NCBI GenBank assembly: GCA_022825945.1
Contig: JAJDVS010000083.1
Coordinates: 1-40,084 of the forward strand
DNA: 40,084 nucleotides
Source: Pseudomonadales bacterium
GTDB taxonomy: Bacteria; Pseudomonadota; Gammaproteobacteria; Pseudomonadales; Pseudohongiellaceae
Reading direction: 5' to 3'
Part shown: positions 1 to 10,779 of the stretch, piece after piece
How the letters are laid out: the number at the start of each line of letters is the position of its first letter
How positions within the stretch are numbered: the first letter of the stretch is position 1
The notes under the pieces: generated by a model
The model's input: only the letters and a program-made list of their open reading frames with translations
The model's database searches: none
What the model was told of the DNA's origin: nothing
Translations under genes and position numbers: made by a program

Positions 1-1
1 G

Positions 2-730
2 CCCGTGCGCCTGCCGGTGGGCCGGCAGGGTCCGGACATGCCGATTCACCGGCGCCTGCGTTTCGGCAAGTTGCTGGAAATGAGCGTTCTCGATACACGG
101 CAGTACCGCAGCGACCAGGCTTGCGGCGACGGCCGCCGGCCGAGCTGCGCCGAACACCGGGATCCTTCGCGCACCCTGCTCGGCCGCGCCCAGAAACAAT
201 GGCTGCTCGACAGTCTCGGCAGCGCCGATGCGCGCTGGAACGTGCTGGCGCAACAGATCATGATGGCCGGCCTGCGTTCCGTCGGCGACAACGGCGGGCA
301 ACTCTGGCCGATGGATATCTGGGACGGCTATCCTTTCGAACGGCAGGAATTGCTGCAGGCGCTGGCCGACGCCGGCACGCCGAATCCGGTCGTGATCACC
401 GGCGATATCCATTCGCATTGGGCGGCGGAGTTGAAACTCGATTTCGACGATCCGGCGTCACCCGTCGTCGGTACGGAGCTCGTCGGCTCTTCGATCAGTT
501 CCGGCGGCGACGGCGAGGACGGCAACGACTACGGCGCGGCGCTGCTCGCCAACAATCCCCACGTGAAGTTCTACAACTCCCAGCGCGGCTACGTCGCGAA
601 CACGATCACGCCGGCGCAATGGCGCGCGGATTTCAAGGTGCTGCCGCGGGTGACCGTTGCGGGGGAGCCGATCGGTATCCGCCGCTCCTATGTCGTGGAA
701 GACGGAGACCCGCGCTTGCGGCGGGGGTGA
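2..730 (+). CDS. PhoD-like alkaline phosphatase, C-terminal part (5' end outside window)
   Basis: The reading frame is open from the first base, so the N-terminus, including any signal peptide and the first metal ligands, lies upstream of the window. The visible 242 residues match the C-terminal half of PhoD-type phosphodiesterase/alkaline phosphatases. Near the start is the LDTRQYRSDQ motif followed by a short cysteine-containing loop. Near residue 130 is GDIHSHW, the metal-binding Asp/His segment of the family, followed by ELVGSSISSGG. Known PhoD enzymes are exported phosphate-scavenging enzymes that need metal ions; export here is inferred from the family only. The gene ends 116 bp before the convergent uvrB gene, with a double hairpin between them that could end transcription of both. 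Confidence 0.85.
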   Translation, partial: PVRLPVGRQGPDMPIHRRLRFGKLLEMSVLDTRQYRSDQACGDGRRPSCAEHRDPSRTLLGRAQKQWLLDSLGSADARWNVLAQQIMMAGLRSVGDNGGQLWPMDIWDGYPFERQELLQALADAGTPNPVVITGDIHSHWAAELKLDFDDPASPVVGTELVGSSISSGGDGEDGNDYGAALLANNPHVKFYNSQRGYVANTITPAQWRADFKVLPRVTVAGEPIGIRRSYVVEDGDPRLRRG

Positions 731-772
731 ACCCTGCGTGAATCCCGCGATATCGATTTCAGCGGTTTCCCA

Positions 773-841
773 AGTATTCTCTGAAAAACTCCATCCGTGG
801 AGTTTTTCATTGTCGCAAAACAAAAGCGTGGTTTTGTTTTG
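773..841 (+). repeat. Double-hairpin dispersed repeat, copy A
   Basis: This segment holds two perfect hairpins in tandem. The first has an 11-bp stem, gaaaaactcca/tggagtttttc, at 783-808. The second has a 10-bp stem, caaaacaaaa/ttttgttttg, around the loop gcgtgg at 816-841. A near-identical copy lies in inverted orientation at 10780-10849, including the flanking agtattctct. Only the loop of the first hairpin and a few linker bases differ. Copy A lies between the convergent phoD-like gene and uvrB. Confidence 0.85.
783..808. terminator. Possible bidirectional terminator between phoD-like gene and uvrB
   Basis: An 11-bp perfect stem with a 4-nt loop (tccg) carries a run of five T at the 3' side on both strands. 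It is placed where two convergent genes end: phoD-like at 730 and uvrB at 846. The stem is AT-rich near its base, so the T run is part of the stem rather than a free tail. Termination strength is therefore uncertain. Confidence 0.5.
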
Positions 842-845
842 CTCC

Positions 846-2852
846 CTAATGAAACAGGCGCTGTTTCAATTCGGCGATGCGGTCGCGGGTTTGGGCGGCC
901 TGTTCGAAGGCGAGGCCTTTGGCCTGCTGGTACATTTCCTTTTCCAGCCGGGCGATTTCCATTTTTAGCTGTTCCGGGCTGTCGGCGTCGGGCAACTGGT
1001 ATTTCGCGGTCCGTTCCGCCACCCGGCGCTGCAGATGGCCGGCGGCGCCGGAGTAGGCGCCATCCATGACATCCACCACGGATTTGCTGATGCCGGCGGG
1101 GGTTATGCCGTGGGTTTGATTGAACTCGAGCTGGCGATCGCGACGCCGGCTTGATTCGTCCATGGCGCGTTGCATGGAGCCGGTAACGGAGTCGGCGTAA
1201 AGTATGGCCTTGCCGTTGATATTGCGGGCGGCGCGGCCAATGGTCTGGATCAGGGAGCGGTCGGAGCGCAGAAAACCTTCCTTGTCGGCGTCGAGCACCG
1301 CCACGAGGGAGACTTCGGGAATATCGAGGCCTTCCCGCAGCAGGTTGATGCCCACGAGCACGTCGAAACTGCCGAGGCGCAGGTCGCGGAGGATTTCCGA
1401 ACGCTCCACGGTATCGATATCGGAATGCAGGTAGCGCACGCGCACATCGTGCTCGGCGAGATAGTCGGTGAGGTCCTCGGCCATGCGCTTGGTAAGCACG
1501 GTGACGAGCACCCGCTCTTCCCGGGCGGTCACGAGGTGGATTTCCGACAACAGATCGTCCACTTGGGTCGAAGCGGGCCGCACTTCGAGTTCTGGATCCA
1601 CAAGGCCAGTGGGTCTGACCACCTGCCGCACGAGTTGGCCCTGCCTGCGCTCTTCGTAAGGGCCAGGAGTGGCGGAAACGAAGATGATCTGGGGCGTGAG
1701 CGACTCCCATTCCTCGAAACGCAGGGGGCGGTTGTCCAGCGCCGAAGGCAGCCGGAAACCATACTCCACCAGGGTTTCCTTGCGCGAGCGGTCGCCCCGG
1801 AACATGGCGCCGAGCTGGGGAATCGAGACGTGGGATTCATCCGCGACCACCAGGGCGTTGGCGGGGAGATAGTCGTACAGCGTTGGTGGCGGCTGTCCCG
1901 CTTCGCGCCCCGACAGAAAGCGCGAATAATTTTCGATCCCGGAGCAATAACCCACTTCCTGAATCATTTCCATGTCGTAGCGGGTGCGCTGTTCGAGCCG
2001 CTGGGCTTCCACGAGGCGATTTTCCCCGCGCAGGAAGTTGAGCCGCTCGGCGAGTTCCTCGCGGATCCGGTCGATGGCGTTCATCAGGGATTCCCTGGGG
2101 GTCACATAATGTGATTTGGGGAATACCGTCAGCCGCGGCACTTCCCGGATGACGCGCCCGGTGAGGGGGTCAAAATGCGATAGCCGCTCGATTTCATCGT
2201 CGTACAATTCAATCCGGATCGCATCGCGCTCGGACTCCGCGGGATAAATATCGATCACGTCGCCCCGCACGCGGTAGGTCGCCCGGCGCAGTTCCATGTC
2301 GTTGCGGGTGTACTGCAATTCCGCGAGCCGCCGCAGCAGATTGCGCTGGTTGATCGTGCCGCCCCGGTTCAGGTGTACCACCATCTGCAACCATGAATTG
2401 GGGTCGCCGAGGCCGTAAATCGCCGAAACCGTCGCCACCACGATGACATCGGGCCGCTCAAGCAGGGCTTTGGTGGCGGAAAGCCGCATCTGCTCGATAT
2501 GGTCATTGATGGAGGAGTCCTTCTCGATGTACAGGTCCGAAGAAGGCACATAGGCTTCGGGCTGGTAGTAATCGTAGTAGGAAACAAAGTATTCCACGGC
2601 GTTGCCGGGGAAGAATTCGCGAAACTCGCCATACAGTTGGGCGGCCAGGGTCTTGTTCGGCGCCATTACCAGGGTGGGCCGCTGCACCTGCTCGATCACA
2701 TTGGCGATGGTGAAGGTTTTGCCCGAGCCGGTCACCCCGAGCAGGGTCTGGGCATGCAGGCCATCCCGCAGCCCGTTCACCAGATAGCTGATCGCCTCCG
2801 GCTGGTCCCCCGCCGGAGCAAACCCCGCCTCAAGCCTGAATTGCCGCTCCAT
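846..2852 (-). CDS. uvrB: Excinuclease ABC subunit B
   Basis: This is the helicase-like damage-verification subunit of nucleotide excision repair, which acts with UvrA and UvrC in the cytoplasm. The protein has 668 residues, the usual length. Visible motifs are Walker A GVTGSGKT near residue 40, the beta-hairpin region [12 protein letters not shown] near residue 93 that clamps DNA, the helicase motif DESH near residue 340, and GRAARN in motif VI. The C-terminal UVR coiled coil ([20 protein letters not shown]) binds UvrC. The start is ATG preceded by AAGGGAAG at a good distance. No LexA-type CTG-N10-CAG box is evident in the 150 bp upstream, which is shared with the divergent tRNA-Val promoter. 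The window ends with the start of uvrC, but the two genes are 37 kb apart and not co-transcribed. Confidence 0.98.
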   Translation of the reverse strand: MERQFRLEAGFAPAGDQPEAISYLVNGLRDGLHAQTLLGVTGSGKTFTIANVIEQVQRPTLVMAPNKTLAAQLYGEFREFFPGNAVEYFVSYYDYYQPEAYVPSSDLYIEKDSSINDHIEQMRLSATKALLERPDVIVVATVSAIYGLGDPNSWLQMVVHLNRGGTINQRNLLRRLAELQYTRNDMELRRATYRVRGDVIDIYPAESERDAIRIELYDDEIERLSHFDPLTGRVIREVPRLTVFPKSHYVTPRESLMNAIDRIREELAERLNFLRGENRLVEAQRLEQRTRYDMEMIQEVGYCSGIENYSRFLSGREAGQPPPTLYDYLPANALVVADESHVSIPQLGAMFRGDRSRKETLVEYGFRLPSALDNRPLRFEEWESLTPQIIFVSATPGPYEERRQGQLVRQVVRPTGLVDPELEVRPASTQVDDLLSEIHLVTAREERVLVTVLTKRMAEDLTDYLAEHDVRVRYLHSDIDTVERSEILRDLRLGSFDVLVGINLLREGLDIPEVSLVAVLDADKEGFLRSDRSLIQTIGRAARNINGKAILYADSVTGSMQRAMDESSRRRDRQLEFNQTHGITPAGISKSVVDVMDGAYSGAAGHLQRRVAERTAKYQLPDADSPEQLKMEIARLEKEMYQQAKGLAFEQAAQTRDRIAELKQRLFH

Positions 2853-2926
2853 TGCTTCCCTTGCCCGATCTTCATGCGCGGCAATATGGTAACAACAAAC
2901 CCGGGCCCGAATCGAAGACGGGACTG

Positions 2927-2955
2927 TTCCACTAACCTTGGGGAATTCGTATAAT
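2927..2955 (+). promoter_or_regulatory. Candidate sigma-70 promoter for tRNA-Val
   Basis: A perfect TATAAT lies at 2950-2955, followed by a GC-rich stretch (cgccgctcg) as is common at stable-RNA promoters. The best -35 candidate at 17-bp spacing (ttccac) is poor. Transcription would start near 2962, about 40 nt before the mature tRNA. Confidence 0.5.
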
Positions 2956-3002
2956 CGCCGCTCGTCTCGGTCCGGTGGTGGAATGGCGGCTTGCGGGTAT
3001 GC

Positions 3003-3079
<77 letters not shown>

Positions 3080-3151
3080 TCCCATTTATCCCGGAATCCA
3101 GACGCTGGCGTCGGCATTGACGCTGAATGTTACCCACAGACAGGAAAGCCG

Positions 3152-5098
3152 ATGTTGACGGTTACCTTGCCGGACGGCAGCAACAGAGAGTACCCGCAGC
3201 CGGTCTCGGTGGCCGAGATCGCCGCGTCCATCGGCCCCGGCCTGGCGAAGGCCGCGCTCGCCGGGCGCGTGAACGACGTGCTGGTGGATACCTCCCATGT
3301 GGTGGACGGGGACGCCCGGGTGGCGATCGTCACCGACCGCGACAGCTACGGCCTCGAAGTGCTGCGCCATTCCTGCGCCCATCTCATGGCCCAGGCCGTG
3401 CGGCGGCTTTTCCCCGAGGCCCAGGTAACCATTGGCCCGGTGATCGACGACGGTTTCTATTACGATTTCGCCTACAGTCGGCCATTCACTCCCGAAGATC
3501 TCGCCGCCATCGAGCAGACCATGACCGAAATCGTCAAGGAAGATCTTGGCGTTGAGCGCAAGTTGCTGGAGCGCGACGAAGCCGTGGCATTGTTCCGCGA
3601 TATGGGCGAGCACTACAAGGTGGAGATCATCGAGTCGATTCCCTCGGATGAGCCGCTGTCTTTCTACCAGCAGGGCGAATTCATCGATCTTTGCCGCGGG
3701 CCGCATGTGCCGAGCACCGGCAAATTCAAGGCTTTCAAGCTGACTTCGGTGGCCGGCGCCTACTGGCGCGGCGATTCCAGCCGGGAAATGCTGCAGCGCA
3801 TCTATGGCACCGCATGGCCCAACGCGAAGGAATTGCGGCTGCATCTGCAACGCATCGAAGAAGCCGAAAAACGCGACCATCGCAAGCTCGGCAGGCAACT
3901 CGACCTGTTCCACTTTCAGGAGGAAGCGCCGGGCATGGTGTTCTGGCATCCGAAAGGCTGGACGATTTACCAGGTCATCAGGTCCTACATGAAAAAAGTG
4001 CAGGACGAGCACGGCTATCTCGAAATCAACACGCCGCAACTGATTGATTTTTCATTGTGGGAGAAATCCGGCCACGCCGCAAAGTTCTCGGAAGAGATGT
4101 TTACCGTGGAATCGGACAATCGCCACTATGCGCTAAAGCCGATGAACTGCCCCGGCAAGGTCCAGGTATTCAAACAGGGGGTGAAAAGCTATCGCGACCT
4201 GCCAATGCGGCTCGCCGAATTCGGTTCCTGCCACCGCTACGAGCCTTCGGGCAGCATGCATGGGCTGATGCGCGTGCGCAATTTCGTCCAGGACGATGGT
4301 CATATCTTCTGTACCCAGGAACAGATTCAGTCGGAAGTGGCGGAATTCATGGAATTGCTGTTCAGGGTCTACCGGGATTTCGGCTTCGACGATGTGTTGC
4401 TGCGGCTGTCCACGCGGCCGGAAAAACGCGTCGGATCCGATGAATTATGGGACCGGGCGGAAGACGCCCTGCGCCAGGCGCTCGACGCCACGGGCCGCGA
4501 ATGGGAACTCGTGCCGGGCGAGGGGGCGTTCTACGGTCCCAAGATCGAGTATTCGCTGCGCGATTGCATGGGCCGGTTGCAACAATGCGGCACCATGCAA
4601 GTGGACTTTTTCATGGCGGAACGCCTGGGCGCGCATTACGTGGATGAAGACAACAGCCGCAAGCATCCCGTCATGCTGCATCGCGCGGCGCTTGGCTCTT
4701 TCGAGCGTTTCATCGGCGTTCTGATTGAACACTATGCCGGCGCACTGCCGGTTTGGCTGGCGCCGGTGCAGGCCGTGGTCATGAATATTACCGACAAACA
4801 GGCGGAATATTGCCAAAAAGTCGAAGAATCCTTGAAAAGCAAGGGTTTCAGGGTCGCATCGGACTTGAGAAACGAAAAGATCGGCCTTAAAATCCGCGAG
4901 CATACGATGCAGAAGACCCCCTGGTTGCTGGTCGTTGGCGACCGGGAAGCGGATTCGGGTTCGGTATCGGTGCGGAAACGGGGAGGAGAAGATCTGGGTA
5001 AGATGACGTTTGATGCATTTTGCGACCACCTCGGCGAGGAAGTCGCGCAGTTCGGTCGCTCCGGCTCCGATGGCGCTCTCCGGCAGACGGCTACATGA
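3152..5098 (+). CDS. thrS: Threonyl-tRNA synthetase
   Basis: This enzyme charges tRNA-Thr. The 648 residues match the usual length and full domain set. An N-terminal TGS domain covers about residues 1-62. An editing domain follows, with HSCAH near residue 73 and the CRGPHVP motif near residue 183. The class II catalytic core carries MNCPGK (zinc-binding Cys), [16 protein letters not shown] and the motif 3 segment near [12 protein letters not shown]. The anticodon-binding domain occupies roughly the last 110 residues. The ATG start is preceded by an AGGAAAG ribosome site. It heads the translation gene run thrS-infC-rpmI-rplT-pheS-pheT-ihfA. No thrS operator resembling the E. coli four-domain leader was recognised in the 72-bp gap after the tRNA. 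Confidence 0.98.
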   Translation: MLTVTLPDGSNREYPQPVSVAEIAASIGPGLAKAALAGRVNDVLVDTSHVVDGDARVAIVTDRDSYGLEVLRHSCAHLMAQAVRRLFPEAQVTIGPVIDDGFYYDFAYSRPFTPEDLAAIEQTMTEIVKEDLGVERKLLERDEAVALFRDMGEHYKVEIIESIPSDEPLSFYQQGEFIDLCRGPHVPSTGKFKAFKLTSVAGAYWRGDSSREMLQRIYGTAWPNAKELRLHLQRIEEAEKRDHRKLGRQLDLFHFQEEAPGMVFWHPKGWTIYQVIRSYMKKVQDEHGYLEINTPQLIDFSLWEKSGHAAKFSEEMFTVESDNRHYALKPMNCPGKVQVFKQGVKSYRDLPMRLAEFGSCHRYEPSGSMHGLMRVRNFVQDDGHIFCTQEQIQSEVAEFMELLFRVYRDFGFDDVLLRLSTRPEKRVGSDELWDRAEDALRQALDATGREWELVPGEGAFYGPKIEYSLRDCMGRLQQCGTMQVDFFMAERLGAHYVDEDNSRKHPVMLHRAALGSFERFIGVLIEHYAGALPVWLAPVQAVVMNITDKQAEYCQKVEESLKSKGFRVASDLRNEKIGLKIREHTMQKTPWLLVVGDREADSGSVSVRKRGGEDLGKMTFDAFCDHLGEEVAQFGRSGSDGALRQTAT

Positions 5099-5116
5099 GG
5101 TTGAAGCGCTGAAAAT

Positions 5117-5653
5117 ATGAGGAGCGATGCCAAAAAGGCGATCATTAACGATCAAATCGATGCGCCGCAGGTGCGGCTGATCGGGGCAGACGGAAATCAG
5201 GTCGGAATAGTTCCCATCGAGGAGGCGCGCAACGCCGCCTCCGATGCCAAACTCGACCTGGTATTGCTGGTCCCCGACGCCAAGCCGCCGGTGTGCAAGA
5301 TTCTGGATTACGGCAAGCATGTCTTCGACCTGAAGAAGCAGCGCGCCGCCAATCGCAAAAAACAGCGGCGGGTGCATATCAAGGAAGTCAAGTTCCGGCC
5401 GGGCACCGAGGAAGGCGATTATCGGGTCAAGCTGCGCAATCTGGTCCGCTTTCTCGGCGATGGCGACAAGACGAAGGTTTCCCTGCGTTTTCGCGGTCGG
5501 GAAATGGCGCATCAGCATATCGGCCAGGAACTGGTGGAGCGAATTCGCCAAGACCTGGAGGAGTACGGCACCGTGGAACAGGAGCCCAAGATGGAAGGCC
5601 GCCAGATCGTCATGGTGCTCGCGCCGATCAAGGGGCGCGGTCGACCGCAGTAG
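5117..5653 (+). CDS. infC: Translation initiation factor IF-3
   Basis: IF-3 binds the 30S subunit, keeps subunits apart and rejects wrong start codons. The 178-residue frame has the N-domain ([19 protein letters not shown]), a basic linker ([13 protein letters not shown]) and the C-domain with [25 protein letters not shown] and [13 protein letters not shown]. The start is uncertain. ATG at 5117 is the first in-frame initiator after a stop at 5102, with only a weak, distant purine run before it. Inside the gene, AGGAG at 5120-5124 precedes in-frame ATC (5141) and ATT (5144). Many relatives start infC at a rare AUU, which gives feedback control by IF-3 itself; that is family knowledge and not shown here. 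It lies 18 bp after thrS. Confidence 0.96.
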   Translation: MRSDAKKAIINDQIDAPQVRLIGADGNQVGIVPIEEARNAASDAKLDLVLLVPDAKPPVCKILDYGKHVFDLKKQRAANRKKQRRVHIKEVKFRPGTEEGDYRVKLRNLVRFLGDGDKTKVSLRFRGREMAHQHIGQELVERIRQDLEEYGTVEQEPKMEGRQIVMVLAPIKGRGRPQ

Positions 5654-5659
5654 CATCCG

Positions 5660-5675
5660 GCGCAGGCTCCCAGGG
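5660..5675 (+). repeat. 16-bp match to the right end of the 165-bp element
   Basis: Bases gcgcaggctcccaggg are identical to the right terminus and flank of the element copy at 27234-27398. They lie in the 67-bp gap between infC and rpmI. Nothing else of the element is present, so this may be a remnant end, a preferred site or a shared motif. Confidence 0.4.
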
Positions 5676-5720
5676 CAAGTCAGGCAACAGTCATCAAGGC
5701 GGAAACGCAAAGGCGGAAAA

Positions 5721-5921
5721 GTGAACAGCGGAAAAGCGAAAACGCGGCGCAGCGCCGCCAAGAGATTCAAGGCAGCGGCCGGCGGCTACAAGCGCAAGTC
5801 CGCCAACCGGAGCCATATCCTTACCAAGATGACCACCAAGCGCAAACGCCACCTGCGCGGCGTATCCGGGGTGGATGCCGCCGATGTGAAGGCGGTCAAG
5901 CGCATGCTTGCCGACAAGTAG
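5721..5921 (+). CDS. rpmI: 50S ribosomal protein L35
   Basis: This small basic large-subunit protein has 66 residues, the usual size. The family signature is clear: [11 protein letters not shown] at the N-terminus and [17 protein letters not shown] in the centre, with the tail [13 protein letters not shown]. The start is GTG at 5721, preceded by an AAGGCGG ribosome site, and fits the family N-terminus (MPKIKTNRGAAKRFK in E. coli). It sits between infC and rplT as in most bacteria. In E. coli, L20 represses this gene pair by binding the mRNA near here; whether the same structure exists in this short gap was not established. Confidence 0.96.
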   Translation: MNSGKAKTRRSAAKRFKAAAGGYKRKSANRSHILTKMTTKRKRHLRGVSGVDAADVKAVKRMLADK

Positions 5922-5945
5922 TCCGCAACTTCCAGGAGACAGAAA

Positions 5946-7342
<1,397 letters not shown>

Positions 7343-7345
<3 letters not shown>

Positions 7346-7507
7346 GAGCCTGCGCCATGGCAATTCACGGCTGCAAATTCGCTTTCATCCGCGCCCTCGA
7401 CCACTCGATTTCGTTGAATATCCGCCAATATTCGCCTCAACCGATCAGCCAGGGGCGCGGCGATAGCGAATTTTCGCTTTCGCGAATTCCCGCGGTGCAG
7501 GCTCCCA
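7343..7507 (+). mobile_element. 165-bp MITE-like element, copy 1 (pheS-pheT spacer)
   Basis: This stretch is collinear, without gaps, with 27234-27398. I count about 19 mismatches over 165 bp. The ends are near-perfect inverted repeats (TAGGAGCCTGCGC on the left; the right end reads TGGGAGCCTGCAC on the other strand). It contains no convincing gene. A conserved inner block of nearly 40 bp including agcgaattttcgctttcgcg is identical in both copies. The left terminus provides the pheS stop codon and the right terminus is 14 bp from the pheT start. No target duplication is visible. Non-autonomous mobility is inferred from equal length, sharp ends and copy number only. Confidence 0.7.
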
Positions 7508-7524
7508 TGATGGCGCCGCGATGA
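7507..7524 (+). promoter_or_regulatory. Possible 5-codon upstream ORF coupled to pheT
   Basis: ATG ATG GCG CCG CGA TGA begins on the last base of the 165-bp element. Its stop codon overlaps the pheT start (ATGA). The pheT start has no clear Shine-Dalgarno sequence of its own, so re-initiation from this mini-ORF is a possible way to load ribosomes. This is inference from position only. Confidence 0.25.
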
Positions 7525-9914
7525 AGTTCAGCGAATCCTGGCTCAGGGAATGGGTGAATCCAGACATGGGCACTGCCGAATTGATGGATCGTCTGACCAT
7601 GGCGGGTCTTGAAGCCGGCGGCAGCGCGCCGGTCGCCATCAAGTTCTCCGGCGTGGTAGTGGGTGAAATTCTTGCGGTAGAAGCGCATCCCGATGCGGGT
7701 AAGCTCCGGCTTTGCCGCGTGGCCGACGGCGCGGGAATCCACGCGGTGGTTTGCGGCGCCGCCAATGCCATAGCGGGCATGAAGACACCCTACGCCAGGC
7801 CCGGTGCCCGCCTGGGCGATTCCGGTGATTCGGCTTGCGGTGAAAGGGAAATCTCTGTGGCGGCAATCCACGGCGTCCAATCAGCCGGCATGCTCTGCTC
7901 CGCCGCGGAGCTTGGCATGGGAGAAGACGCCGAAGGCCTGCTCGTCTTGCCGGAAGATGCTCCACCCGGCGCGGACGTCCGCGACCTGCTCGCCCTGGAT
8001 GACCACAGCATCGAACTTGACCTGACGCCCAATCGCGGCGACTGCCTTGGCATGATCGGGATAGCCCGGGATGTGGGCGCCATGCTGGACCTTCCGGTCG
8101 CTGAAATGGAAATCGCCGAGGTCGAATCCCGGATTGAAGATGAGTTTCCAATACGCATCAGCGCCGGCAGGCAATGCCCGCGTTATCTCGGCCGGGTGAT
8201 TCGCGATATCAGTCTCGACGCGGAAACGCCGCTGTGGATGCGGGAAAAACTGCGCCGGGGTGGCCTGCGTTGCATCGATCCGGTGGTGGATGTCACCAAT
8301 TTCGTATTGCTCGAACTCGGCCAGCCGCTGCACGCCTTCGACCTTGCCAGGCTGCAAGGCCACATCGACGTGCGGCTCTCCCGTCCCGGAGAGAAAATGA
8401 CGCTTCTGGACGGCAAGGTAATCGAATTCGCCCAGGACACCCTGGTCATTGCCGATGCGACCGGCGCCGTGGCCATGGCGGGTATCATGGGCGGCATGAA
8501 AACCGCGGTGAGCGAACAGACTGCGGATGTGTTTCTGGAATGCGCCGCATTTTCTCCCGAAGCCATCGCGGGCCGCGCCCGGGCGGTGGGCATGCGGACC
8601 GATGCCTCCCAGCGCTATGAGCGCGGGGTGGATTACAAGCTGCAGCGGCGCGCCATGGAGCGGGCAACCGGCTTGCTGCTTGAGATCGCCGGCGGCAAGG
8701 CGGGCCCGGCCAGCGAAGCCTTGGGCGAGATTCCCGCAATCCGCAGGGTAAATCTTGACTATGCCGCGGTGCGCCGGATGCTCGGAGTGGAAGTGCCTGC
8801 CGCTGAAATCAAGCTGATCCTGACCCGGCTCGGATTCGTGCCATGCGAGGAAAATCGGGAATCGCTCAGCGTGGAAGCGCCATCCTTCCGCTACGATGTG
8901 GCCATTGCGGCCGACCTGATCGAGGAAGTCGCCCGCATCCACGGCTACGACAAACTGCCTCTGGGCATGGGCCTTAACCGCCAGCGAATGGGCCAGGCGC
9001 CGGAGCGGCAAATCGAAACCGGAAGATTGCGCCATCAGCTTACTGCCCTTGGCTACCAGGAAGTGATCACCTACAGCTTTATCGACCCGGGGCTTGCGGC
9101 AAGTTTCAGCGCCGGCGATGCCGCGGCCGTTCGTCTGCAAAATCCGATATCCAGCGAACTTTCGGTCATGCGGGGGAGCCTCATGCCGGGCCTGGTGCAG
9201 ACCCTGCGCTACAACGTGAACCGGCAACAGGAAAACCTGCGGCTGTTCGAGACCGGCCTGGTGTTCGCCAGGGAAGGAGATGGATTTCGCCAGCAGGCGA
9301 TGCTCGGGGGCCTGATCGCCGGAGCGCGCTCGCCGAAGAACTGGAGCGACAGCGGCGCGAATGCGGATTTCTACGATGCCAGAGGCGACCTGGAAAGCCT
9401 GTTCGATATCGGCGGCAGAGGCGCGGAACTGCGCTTCGTCGCCGCCGAATGCGCAGGCCTGCATCCCGGTCAATGCGCGGCAATGATGTTGGCCGGCGAG
9501 ACCGTGGGCCATGTGGGCGCCCTGCATCCGGCCCTGCAAAGGAAACTCGAATTGCCGCCGGCTTTTCTGTTCGAGACCCGTCTTGACACCCTGGGCGCCC
9601 GGCAGGCGCCCGTCGCGGGAGAACTCTCGCGCTTTCCCGCCACGAGCCGGGATCTCGCCTTCATCGTCGGGGAAGAACACCCGGCGGGCGACATCGAACT
9701 GCTGGTGCGCGAGGCTGCGGGTCCTCTGCTCACGAGCCTTCGGGTGCTTGATGTCTATCGCGGCGGCGCGGTGCCGGAAGGCTGCCGGAGCATTGCCCTG
9801 GGCTTGACCTGGCAGCATCCTTCGCGCACTCTTGACGATGTCGAGGTTGAGCGCATAATCGACAAGACTATCAAGGCGCTACGAGAAACATTTCACGCAA
9901 GCTTACGCAACTGA
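7521..9914 (+). CDS. pheT: Phenylalanyl-tRNA synthetase beta subunit
   Basis: This is the large subunit of PheRS, responsible for tRNA binding and editing of misacylated Tyr-tRNA-Phe. The protein has 797 residues, as usual. The N-terminus [14 protein letters not shown] is typical. An EMAP/OB-fold tRNA-binding domain follows (about 40-150), then the B3/B4 editing region ([18 protein letters not shown] near residue 260), the B5 domain, a catalytically inactive class II-like core and a C-terminal anticodon-binding FDX-ACB domain (about 700-797, with [12 protein letters not shown]). The start is fixed by family similarity. There is no strong ribosome site; see the overlapping mini-ORF. It is followed 13 bp later by ihfA. 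Confidence 0.98.
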   Translation: MKFSESWLREWVNPDMGTAELMDRLTMAGLEAGGSAPVAIKFSGVVVGEILAVEAHPDAGKLRLCRVADGAGIHAVVCGAANAIAGMKTPYARPGARLGDSGDSACGEREISVAAIHGVQSAGMLCSAAELGMGEDAEGLLVLPEDAPPGADVRDLLALDDHSIELDLTPNRGDCLGMIGIARDVGAMLDLPVAEMEIAEVESRIEDEFPIRISAGRQCPRYLGRVIRDISLDAETPLWMREKLRRGGLRCIDPVVDVTNFVLLELGQPLHAFDLARLQGHIDVRLSRPGEKMTLLDGKVIEFAQDTLVIADATGAVAMAGIMGGMKTAVSEQTADVFLECAAFSPEAIAGRARAVGMRTDASQRYERGVDYKLQRRAMERATGLLLEIAGGKAGPASEALGEIPAIRRVNLDYAAVRRMLGVEVPAAEIKLILTRLGFVPCEENRESLSVEAPSFRYDVAIAADLIEEVARIHGYDKLPLGMGLNRQRMGQAPERQIETGRLRHQLTALGYQEVITYSFIDPGLAASFSAGDAAAVRLQNPISSELSVMRGSLMPGLVQTLRYNVNRQQENLRLFETGLVFAREGDGFRQQAMLGGLIAGARSPKNWSDSGANADFYDARGDLESLFDIGGRGAELRFVAAECAGLHPGQCAAMMLAGETVGHVGALHPALQRKLELPPAFLFETRLDTLGARQAPVAGELSRFPATSRDLAFIVGEEHPAGDIELLVREAAGPLLTSLRVLDVYRGGAVPEGCRSIALGLTWQHPSRTLDDVEVERIIDKTIKALRETFHASLRN

Positions 9915-9927
9915 ACAGGGGATTTCC

Positions 9928-10236
9928 ATGGCTGAAAAAGCGCTCACCAAAGCGGAATTGGCAGAACATCTCTACGAAGAAATGGGCCTTAACAAGCGTG
10001 AGGCCAAGGAAATCGTCGAGCAGTTCTTCGAGGAAATCCGCGTCTCACTGGAACACAACCAGCCGGTCAAGCTGTCCGGCTTCGGCAATTTTGAATTGCG
10101 CAACAAGAGTCAGCGACCGGGGAGAAACCCCAAGACCGGCGAGGAAATCCCAATCGAGGCGCGCCGGGTGGTAACTTTCCGCCCGGGCCAGAAGCTAAAA
10201 TCCCACGTCGAGGGCTATGACGGCCACAATGAGTAG
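9928..10236 (+). CDS. ihfA: Integration host factor subunit alpha
   Basis: IHF-alpha pairs with IHF-beta (encoded at 21510-21818) to bend DNA at specific sites in recombination, replication and transcription. The 102 residues carry the HU/IHF fold: [23 protein letters not shown], the family signature [23 protein letters not shown], and [17 protein letters not shown]. The PGRNPKTG segment is the DNA-intercalating arm with its conserved proline. AGGGGA lies before the ATG. Its position directly after pheT is the standard arrangement, and its 3' end overlaps the next gene by 20 bp. Confidence 0.97.
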   Translation: MAEKALTKAELAEHLYEEMGLNKREAKEIVEQFFEEIRVSLEHNQPVKLSGFGNFELRNKSQRPGRNPKTGEEIPIEARRVVTFRPGQKLKSHVEGYDGHNE

Positions 10237-10561
10237 CGCGTTGCCGCCGATTCCGCCCAAACGCTATTTCGCCATCGGCGAGGTCAGCGATCTCTGCGCT
10301 GTCAAACCACATGTTCTGCGCTACTGGGAGAAAGAGTTTCCCAGCCTGAAACCCGACAAGCGCCGCGGCAACCGGCGCTACTACCGCATGCGGGACGTGC
10401 TGCTCGTGCGCAACATCCGGTCCATGCTCTACGACCAGGGTTTGACCATCGATGGCGCCCGGCGCAAGCTCGCCGAAGCGAAGAAGGCGCCGCCGGCCGC
10501 CAATGTTCGCGAGATCAGCGCCCTCGCCCGGGAACTCGAAGAGGTGATCGGCCTGTTGTGA
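10217..10561 (+). CDS. MerR-family transcriptional regulator (IHF-alpha-linked type)
   Basis: A small DNA-binding protein of 114 residues. A MerR-type winged helix-turn-helix begins at [24 protein letters not shown] and continues with RRGNRRYY (wing) and [26 protein letters not shown]. The C-terminus is short, with a single helix and no cysteine-rich metal site, so it is not a MerR or CueR metal sensor. A similar gene follows ihfA in many gammaproteobacteria; its targets are unknown to me. The start may be ATG 10217, overlapping ihfA by 20 bp, or ATG 10229, overlapping by 8 bp. GAGGG just before 10217 favours the first but is very close. Confidence 0.9.
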   Translation: MTATMSSALPPIPPKRYFAIGEVSDLCAVKPHVLRYWEKEFPSLKPDKRRGNRRYYRMRDVLLVRNIRSMLYDQGLTIDGARRKLAEAKKAPPAANVREISALARELEEVIGLL

Positions 10562-10574
10562 TAAAATCCACGGC

Positions 10575-10607
10575 CCTGGGAGCCGGCGCAGCGGGAATTC
10601 ACGGCCA
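10575..10607 (+). repeat. Left-end fragment of the 165-bp element
   Basis: Without gaps, 27 of 33 bases match the left terminus of the element at 27234 (cctgggagcc, then gaattcacgg). The rest of the element is missing; an unrelated palindrome begins at 10617. It lies 13 bp after the merR-type gene. Confidence 0.5.
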
Positions 10608-10616
10608 GTTCACCAG

Positions 10617-10657
10617 CCTTTAGGGAAGCTCTGATCAAGTCAGAGCTTCCCTAAAGG
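10617..10657. repeat. Perfect 18-bp palindrome with 5-nt loop
   Basis: Arms at 10617-10634 and 10640-10657 are exact reverse complements (cctttagggaagctctga) around tcaag. It could end transcription of the thrS-to-merR run, but no T run follows, so a standard intrinsic terminator is not supported. Perfect arms of this length suggest a recent origin or selection. Confidence 0.75.
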
Positions 10658-10673
10658 CACAAGGATGTGTCGC

Positions 10674-10775
10674 CGAATTCGATGGGTGAAGGCAAGCGTT
10701 TTCGAAGCGCAGCTTCGAGCGCGGCCGCAACGATACGGAGCTACGCTCCGTAACTGGAGCAAGCCATTGAATTCG
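10674..10775. repeat. Nested palindromic segment
   Basis: Outer arms cgaattcgatgg (10674-10685) and ccattgaattcg (10764-10775) pair at 11 of 12 positions. They enclose two perfect 7-bp hairpins: tcgaagc/gcttcga at 10702-10718 and tacggag/ctccgta at 10734-10752. No gene is seen in it. A minus-strand frame crossing it has no family resemblance. Confidence 0.6.
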
Positions 10776-10779
10776 AAAG

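Noticed and set aside
2853..3002. LexA (SOS) box upstream of uvrB
   Set aside because: No CTG-N10-CAG palindrome was found in the region on either strand; the only promoter-like signal faces the tRNA.
7881..9818. Long minus-strand open frame antisense to pheT, and similar long frames opposite uvrB, gyrA, rpsA, lolC and comEC
   Set aside because: All mirror GC-rich coding genes with strong family matches on the other strand and show no family similarity themselves.
10617..10657. Intrinsic terminator of the thrS-to-merR operon
   Set aside because: The 18-bp stem is strong, but no T run follows on either strand, so it is listed as a palindrome instead.
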